Below, piece after piece: positions 23,859 through 28,476 of a stretch of DNA of 28,476 nt (positions within the stretch are counted from its first letter, which is position 1; each line of letters opens with the position of its first letter). The notes below the pieces were generated by a model. The model ran no database searches. It saw nothing but the letters and a program-made list of their open reading frames with translations, and was not told the DNA's origin. Where the stretch lies: assembly GCA_905216045.1 (NCBI GenBank), contig CAJMSL010000010.1, positions 1-28,476 on the forward strand, in the 5' to 3' direction. Made by a program: the position numbers and the translations under genes. This DNA comes from an uncultured bacterium (GTDB lineage: Bacteria > Actinomycetota > Coriobacteriia > Coriobacteriales > Coriobacteriaceae).

Positions 23859-24959
23859 TTACTCATCCATGAGATAGTAGTGGCCCAGAGCGTCGGCACC
23901 CAGGATGGCGTTTGCGACCATCTCGGGCGTCACCTCAAAGGGCATGTTGCACATGGTGTCATCGGGTGCGCAGGCGGCCTCGGCAACAATCATGGCCTGC
24001 TCGCGCGTAAGCTCGGCAACGCCAAGTTCCTTCATCGTGACCGGCAGGCCAAGCTCAATGCAGAAGCCCAAGACTTCCTCGAGCTTCTCGGTCGGGGCAT
24101 CCTCGAGTACCAGCTGGACGATAGTGCCGAAGGCGACCTTCTCGCCGTGATACATGCCGTGGCACTCGGGCAGCATCGTCAGACCATTGTGGATGGCATG
24201 AGCAGCAGCAAGGCCCGAGCTCTCAAAGCCAATGCCCGAAAGCAGCGTATTGGCCTCGATGATGTGCTCGACGGCAGGCGTGAGCGCACCCTTCTCCAGC
24301 GCAACCTTGGCCTTGACGCCATCGGCCATGAGCGTCTCATAGCAGAGCTTGGCGAGCGCCAGGCCGGCCATTCCGCCCTTGCCGCCGGCGCAGGTGCCGC
24401 CGTCGGCATCGTGCGTCGCCTGAGCCTCGAAATAGGTTGCGAGCGCATCGCCCATACCGGAAACCGTCAGGCGCACCGGGCTCGCCGCGATAACCGTCGT
24501 ATCCATCAGGACAATGTTGGGGTTTGCCTTAAGGAAGAGGTACTTGTCGAACTGGCCGTCATCGGTGTAAAGCACCGAAAGTGCCGAGCACGGTGCATCG
24601 GTCGAGGCAATGGTGGGGCAAATGATAACCGGGGACTCCAGGTAATAGGCGACGGCCTTCGCGGTGTCGAGGATCTTGCCGCCACCGACGCCGACGATGA
24701 TGTCGCAACCGTTGTCGCGAGCGAGCGCAACCAGGCGATCGACCTCGCCCTTGGAGCACTCGCCGTTAAAGTCCTCAAACAGCAGCTCGGCCTTGGCCTC
24801 GGCAAAGCCGCCCTCGATCTTGGCACCGACGCGCTTCTTGCCCGAAGGCGTCACGATGACGAGGGCCTTAGCGCCGAGCGGCTCGACATAGGAGCCGAGC
24901 TTGGCGAGCTCGTCCGGACCCTGGATGTACTTGCTGGGGCTATTGAAAATTGCAGCCAT
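23859..24959 (-). CDS. gldA: Glycerol dehydrogenase
   Basis: This 366-aa iron/zinc-dependent polyol dehydrogenase of the GldA family interconverts glycerol and dihydroxyacetone with NAD. Seen: N-terminal SPSKYIQGPDEL, NAD-binding VGVGGGKILDTAKAV (89-103), PTIASTDAPCSALSVLY, and metal ligands Asp171 (SGMGDALATYFEA), His254 (AAAHAIHNGL) and His271 (MYHGEKVAFG). Length and residues are complete. ATG at 24959 has only a modest ribosome site (GAGAATGGGA). It lies between a truncated paralogue downstream and an iron ADH upstream, each separated by a terminator, so it is probably transcribed alone. No dhaK or dhaL is visible, so dihydroxyacetone would be phosphorylated elsewhere or the reaction runs toward glycerol. 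Confidence 0.92.
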   Translation of the reverse strand: MAAIFNSPSKYIQGPDELAKLGSYVEPLGAKALVIVTPSGKKRVGAKIEGGFAEAKAELLFEDFNGECSKGEVDRLVALARDNGCDIIVGVGGGKILDTAKAVAYYLESPVIICPTIASTDAPCSALSVLYTDDGQFDKYLFLKANPNIVLMDTTVIAASPVRLTVSGMGDALATYFEAQATHDADGGTCAGGKGGMAGLALAKLCYETLMADGVKAKVALEKGALTPAVEHIIEANTLLSGIGFESSGLAAAHAIHNGLTMLPECHGMYHGEKVAFGTIVQLVLEDAPTEKLEEVLGFCIELGLPVTMKELGVAELTREQAMIVAEAACAPDDTMCNMPFEVTPEMVANAILGADALGHYYLMDE

Positions 24960-24975
24960 AACTATCCCATTCTCT

Positions 24976-25015
24976 AAAAAAGAAAGGGGCTCCGTACGGA
25001 TACGTGCGGAGCCCC
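24976..25015 (-). terminator. Intrinsic terminator of the iron-dependent ADH gene
   Basis: A 12-bp stem (24986-24997 with 25004-25015, GGGGCTCCGTAC and GTGCGGAGCCCC, one G-U pair) is followed on the minus strand by TTTCTTTTTT. It lies between the ADH stop and the gldA start. Confidence 0.85.
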
Positions 25016-25037
25016 TCGTTACGATAACAAGAGTCGA

Positions 25038-26261
25038 TTAGAAATCGATGTCGGTGTCGTAGTAGCAGGCCTTGAGGATCTTCTCGAAGTCGGCAGCCTT
25101 GGTCTCACGCGGGTTCTCGGGCGTGCAGGCGTCCTGCTCGGCGTTCGCGGCGATCTCGGGCAGCTTGGCGAGGAACTCCTCCTCGGAAACCATCTGCGGG
25201 TTCTCGGCGTCGACCTTCACGCCACCATTCGCGTAATCCTTGATGGACTGCGGAATGTTGAGCTGGTCGTTGAGGTCGCGGATCTTCTGGACGAGCGCAG
25301 CGATGAGCTCCTCGTTGGTCTCGCCGGGAAGGTGCAGGATCTCCTTGGCCACGTAAGCGTAACGCTCGGCAGCACGGGGATCCTTGGAGTTCCACTGGAT
25401 GACCTTGCCCAGGTACATGGCGTTAGCGGCACCGTGGATGATGTGGCCTTTCTCGAAGGCAGCACCGGTCTTGTGAGCCATGGAGTGAACGATGCCGAGC
25501 AGGCCCGAGGAGAAGGCGATACCGGCGATGCACTGAGCCTCGTGCATGTGCTGACGGGCCTCATGGTCGCCAGCATAGGACTTGGGCAGCCACTCGACGA
25601 TCTCGCGGATGCCGTGCAGGGCGTTGGCGTCGGTGAACATAGAGGCGCAGGTGGAAACGTAGGCCTCCATGCAGTGGGTCAGAGCATCCATGCCGGTGTG
25701 AGCGCACAGCTTGGCGGGCATGGTGTAGGTGAGCTCGGGGTCGACGATGGCGACATCAGGGGTGATGTTGAAGTCGGCCAGCGGGTACTTGATGCCCTTT
25801 TCGTAATCCGTGATGACGGAGAATGCGGTGACCTCGGTAGCAGTGCCGGAGGTAGAGGAAATGGCGCAGAAGTGAGCCTTCTGACGCAGCTCGGGGAAGC
25901 TGAACGGCTGGATAATGTTGTCGAAGGACTCCTCGGGATACTCGTAGAAGACCCACATGGCCTTAGCAGCATCGATGGGCGAACCGCCGCCGATAGCAAC
26001 AATCCAGTCGGGCTCGAAGTCGCGCATAGCGGCTGCGCCCTTCATGACGGTCTCGATGGAGGGATCGGACTCGACGCCCTCGAACAGCTTGACCTCCATG
26101 CCGGCCTCTTTGAGGTCGGCCTCAACGTCCTGCAGGAACCCGCCGCGGCGCATAGAGCTGCCGCCAGAAACGATGATGGCCTTCTTACCCTTGAGGTTCT
26201 TCACCTCGTGGCGAGCGCCCTCACCAAAGTACAGATCGCGAGGATTGGTAAAACGTCCCAT
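25038..26261 (-). CDS. Iron-containing alcohol dehydrogenase
   Basis: This 407-aa group III iron-dependent alcohol dehydrogenase reduces an aldehyde to an alcohol (or the reverse) with NAD(P)H. Seen: NAD-binding AIGGGSPIDAAKAMW (89-103), the SSTSGTATEVTAFSVITD segment, and metal ligands Asp192 and His196 (GMDALTHCMEAY), His259 (GIVHSMAH) and His276 (GHIIHGAAN). It is closer to the butanol/ethanol dehydrogenase-like branch than to FucO, which also occurs in this window. ATG at 26261 has AGGAGG six bases upstream; the frame is open for 17 more codons without support. It has its own terminator and a long leader with a palindrome. The physiological substrate is open; ethanol or a diol is most likely. 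Confidence 0.92.
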   Translation of the reverse strand: MGRFTNPRDLYFGEGARHEVKNLKGKKAIIVSGGSSMRRGGFLQDVEADLKEAGMEVKLFEGVESDPSIETVMKGAAAMRDFEPDWIVAIGGGSPIDAAKAMWVFYEYPEESFDNIIQPFSFPELRQKAHFCAISSTSGTATEVTAFSVITDYEKGIKYPLADFNITPDVAIVDPELTYTMPAKLCAHTGMDALTHCMEAYVSTCASMFTDANALHGIREIVEWLPKSYAGDHEARQHMHEAQCIAGIAFSSGLLGIVHSMAHKTGAAFEKGHIIHGAANAMYLGKVIQWNSKDPRAAERYAYVAKEILHLPGETNEELIAALVQKIRDLNDQLNIPQSIKDYANGGVKVDAENPQMVSEEEFLAKLPEIAANAEQDACTPENPRETKAADFEKILKACYYDTDIDF

Positions 26262-26301
26262 ACTGTGCCTCCTAAACAAGCCCCTCTTAGACTTGCGTAT
26301 A

Positions 26302-26328
26302 TAACGGAGCACCCAATTGGCTCCGTTA
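26302..26328 (-). promoter_or_regulatory. Palindrome at the iron-ADH promoter/leader
   Basis: TAACGGAGC / GCTCCGTTA, a perfect 9-bp inverted repeat with a nine-base spacer, lies 41 bases before the ADH start. It touches a TATATA (-10-like, 26298-26303) on the minus strand. It could be an operator or a leader hairpin. It is not the Rex consensus (TTGTGAA-N4-TTCACAA). Confidence 0.5.
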
Positions 26329-26761
26329 GGACCGGTTTGCGCGTTGCCGGCGATGACAATGCGCGATGTCTAAACGTCTCAACGCTCAGACAAACACTAT
26401 TTTACCGTTCTGGTTGGTCAGTTATTCACCTAAAGCCGCCAATGATGAAACGTTTTTTCTATCCCTGAAGACCCTTGTGCGGCATTCATACTCCCAAGCT
26501 GGGCAAACGTTTTATCAAGGTTGACTACATATCCCGGGCAGGACCGTGCCCCTCCAAAATATGCACCGTTCGCCGCCAAAAATCGACCGTTTGCGGCACC
26601 GTGATACCACTCGGTCGTCCAAGGTGCCGACATTTGTGCGACATCCGTCTTCGTGGTGCAAAGGTGCAAGTCCAAGTGCGGCACCCCCGGTGTGCCACAT
26701 GCGGGTAAACTAGAACCTTATATAGAAACATTTGAACCCTAACCGCAGCAAAGGAGGCCCC
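26329..26761. other. Gene-free divergent region with short repeats
   Basis: There is no convincing gene in these 433 bases. AAACGTTTT occurs at 26448-26456 and 26505-26513. A pair of related segments, ACCGTTCGCCGCC and ACCGTTTGCGGCA, flanks CAAAAATCG near 26566-26600. AAGGTGC recurs near 26620 and 26660. TATATA (26719-26724) is a -10-like element before the plus-strand gene at 26762. It could hold a small RNA or a dispersed intergenic repeat; sequence alone does not decide. Confidence 0.4.
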
Positions 26762-27838
26762 ATGGCATTCGATCCCATTCAAGAGGATTGCCATCGCCTC
26801 GTTCTTGAGGCCTTGCGCCGCGACAATATCCCGCTCACCGACGGTGCCGCCGTAGAGCGTCTGATGGAACAATTCACCCGCAACCCCGCACCGCTCATCG
26901 TGCACGACCGCGACCGCGCCGGGCACCTCATTGCCAAGGTGGTCGAGGCTGTCGACTACCGCATTCCCTTTATCCCTGACGATACCCAGGCAGAGCAAGA
27001 AGAGGCAGCTGCCGAGAACATGCTCCGCGAGGCAGCCGCGCTCGACCCGACCAACTGGGACGCTCAGCGCATGCTGACCGCCCTCACCGCCGGCTCCAAC
27101 GAGGAATACGTGCAGTATCTGGTGTCCAAGTGCGACGAAGTGGAGCACGATCTGGCGCTCAAGACCGCCTCGGCGCAGGACCCCTACGAGCGTGAGGCCG
27201 CAGGCGACCTTATGCGCCGCCCCTACCTGCGCTGGCTTGCCGCCTTGGCATCGCGCGCGCTCATTAGCGGACGCTACCGCATGTCGCTCGAAGCCGCGAA
27301 TCGCAGCTTGGACTTTGCGCCCAACGACCCCGCTGGTGTCCGCCACACCGCGATGCTCGCTATGGCAAAGCTCGAATACCCCGCCGAGGAGCTCAAGCGA
27401 TTTCGCTCTGCCCACTCCGTCCCCTATCTCGCCAGCACGCCGCTGCGTCGTCGTCCCAAGGACGCGGAGCGCGACTTGGACCCATGGACGCTCATCGCGC
27501 TGATGAGCGCTGCCTGGCGCGAGCTGGACTACGAGGGCGCCGAGCACTATTTGCGCATCCTCGCACGCTCGTGCCCGCACGCGGCCGAGGCGCTCTACTT
27601 CCAAACCGAGTTTCCCGATGGCGTCTATGCCCGCGTCAACGTGGGTGTGGGCTCCACCGACGAGCTCGTCCTTGCGCTGTCCGAGGCGACGCCGGTACTG
27701 CAGGAGGGCCTGGGCGCCCCCGACAACGCCAGCTTCGCCGCCTGGGTCGCTACCAACGATATCGTGCGTTCCCAAATCGATGAGCGCATACTGCGGGCGG
27801 CCGAGCAGGGTTTGCCGTTTAAGGGAGGAGACCTCTAA
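26762..27838 (+). CDS. Conserved hypothetical protein with TPR-like segments
   Basis: This 358-aa soluble, acidic, helix-rich protein is of unknown function. There is no signal peptide or membrane segment. Segments such as AENMLREAAALDPTNWDAQRM, YRMSLEAANRSLDFAPNDPA and ELDYEGAEHYLRILARSCPH have the A/L/Y spacing and closing D/N-P of tetratricopeptide repeats. A protein-interaction or scaffold role is therefore plausible (ST7-like proteins are a loose comparison). ATG at 26762 is chosen because AAAGGAGG precedes it by four bases; an in-frame ATG at 26732 lacks this. Its stop overlaps the next start (TAATG), so the two are translationally coupled. Confidence 0.75.
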   Translation: MAFDPIQEDCHRLVLEALRRDNIPLTDGAAVERLMEQFTRNPAPLIVHDRDRAGHLIAKVVEAVDYRIPFIPDDTQAEQEEAAAENMLREAAALDPTNWDAQRMLTALTAGSNEEYVQYLVSKCDEVEHDLALKTASAQDPYEREAAGDLMRRPYLRWLAALASRALISGRYRMSLEAANRSLDFAPNDPAGVRHTAMLAMAKLEYPAEELKRFRSAHSVPYLASTPLRRRPKDAERDLDPWTLIALMSAAWRELDYEGAEHYLRILARSCPHAAEALYFQTEFPDGVYARVNVGVGSTDELVLALSEATPVLQEGLGAPDNASFAAWVATNDIVRSQIDERILRAAEQGLPFKGGDL

Positions 27839-28476
27839 TGGATCCGAGCGTCTACATCCCCGCCTACCTGGAGCGCACCTATCTGGCGTCGCACCCCGAA
27901 CTCACCGATGCAGCACGCGAGCTTGTCCATAACGACGTGAGCGTCAACCCTCATAAGTATGCACAGACCGAGCATGCTCAGGCACTGCTGTCCTACGCCG
28001 GTGTTCATCGCCACCTGCTCGACGAGCTCCATCGCATCGAGGATATGGGCAGCGACGAGGAGTTCGAGCAGACGCGCAATCGTCTGTTCGACGACATGCG
28101 CGATGAGCTGCTCAAGATTGTCCGCGTCGATGCGCTGGCCGTCGATGCCCAGCTGCTCGCCATCATTTTGGCGGACACGCCCGTTGACGCCTGCCTGGGC
28201 GACCTGATGAAGCTCGAGGCGACCACGACCGATTACCTGCAGCAAAGTGTGCCCGGGTTCGATATGGAGGCCCCACACTACTGGGCCAACAAAGTTTTGA
28301 CGGACGGCGTGACGGCGGCAGATCTCACCGTGAACGAGCCGGCACTTATCGGGTGGCTCCACACGCTCGAGGCCATCTCGCAGCTGTGCATGGCGAGCGC
28401 CCGCTACCGTGCTGCCGCCAACTACGCCCGCCGCGTCCTTAAGGCGGAAGGCTACCCCACCCGAGCCGCAGGCACC
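27838..28476 (+). CDS. Hypothetical TPR-like protein, coupled to the preceding gene (3' end outside window)
   Basis: The frame opens at ATG 27838 (in TAATG, with GGGAGGAG eight bases upstream) and runs without a stop through the last base, giving 213 residues. It begins MDPSVYIPAYLERTYL and is acidic and helical (AGVHRHLLDELHRIEDMGSD, RLFDDMRDELLKIV). It ends in a TPR-like ASARYRAAANYARRVLKAEG that resembles the repeat in the gene before it, so the pair may be distant paralogues. No enzymatic motif is visible. Coupling suggests that the two products act together. Confidence 0.8.
   Translation, partial: MDPSVYIPAYLERTYLASHPELTDAARELVHNDVSVNPHKYAQTEHAQALLSYAGVHRHLLDELHRIEDMGSDEEFEQTRNRLFDDMRDELLKIVRVDALAVDAQLLAIILADTPVDACLGDLMKLEATTTDYLQQSVPGFDMEAPHYWANKVLTDGVTAADLTVNEPALIGWLHTLEAISQLCMASARYRAAANYARRVLKAEGYPTRAAGT

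Noticed and set aside
26430..26700. Small proteins in the divergent region (frames of 60-84 codons)
   Set aside because: They overlap one another on both strands, lack ribosome sites and show no recognisable domains.

Overview
The window looks like a chromosomal segment of a Collinsella-like gut actinobacterium (Coriobacteriia). Its coding DNA is GC-rich with dense antisense shadow frames. The content is typical of a strictly anaerobic sugar fermenter: PTS glucoside modules, iron-dependent alcohol dehydrogenases, an [FeFe]-hydrogenase and multi-cluster ferredoxin-like proteins. The genus assignment is inference from gene content and general resemblance; no marker gene (rRNA, ribosomal protein) is present. 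I saw no tRNA, rRNA, CRISPR array, prophage or complete IS element.

Layout. 1-2.1 kb: fucO-type lactaldehyde reductase and a YoaK/DUF1275 membrane protein, both on minus. 2.3-4.5 kb: YgiQ-type radical SAM protein on plus. 4.6-8.6 kb: beta-glucoside module, made of a PTS EIIBC and a GH1 6-phospho-beta-glucosidase (minus) with a divergent AraC-family regulator. 8.6-10.0 kb: a decayed patch holding a CPBP membrane protease split by one in-frame amber codon, an orphan RelB/DinJ-type antitoxin whose last codons lie in a TGGGGAC-containing repeat, and a 10-bp tandem repeat. 10.0-16.1 kb: a tightly packed four-gene minus-strand operon joining an SfrB/GltD-like flavoprotein and a [FeFe]-hydrogenase to a Tat-type lipoprotein and a fused permease-ATPase ABC transporter. 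16.4-21.7 kb: alpha-glucoside module, made of a GH4 6-phospho-alpha-glucosidase and a PTS EIICB (minus), with a zinc alcohol dehydrogenase and a GntR/UTRA regulator (plus), all around an intergenic region rich in TGTCTA/TAGACA half-sites. 21.8-26.3 kb: a four-cluster ferredoxin-like protein, a truncated gldA paralogue, a full gldA and another iron-dependent alcohol dehydrogenase, all minus. 26.8 kb to the end: two translationally coupled plus-strand genes with TPR-like segments, the second cut by the window edge.

How the parts work together (inference). The two PTS modules import and phosphorylate beta- and alpha-glucosides. Neither encodes an EIIA, so both must borrow one from elsewhere. The phospho-glucosidases release glucose 6-phosphate for glycolysis. 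The reductant produced can be disposed of as 1,2-propanediol, glycerol-type products or alcohols (FucO, GldA, Fe-ADH), or as hydrogen through the hydrogenase-flavoprotein pair. The least expected feature is the co-operonic ABC transporter next to that hydrogenase; it is the best candidate in the window for an undescribed functional system.
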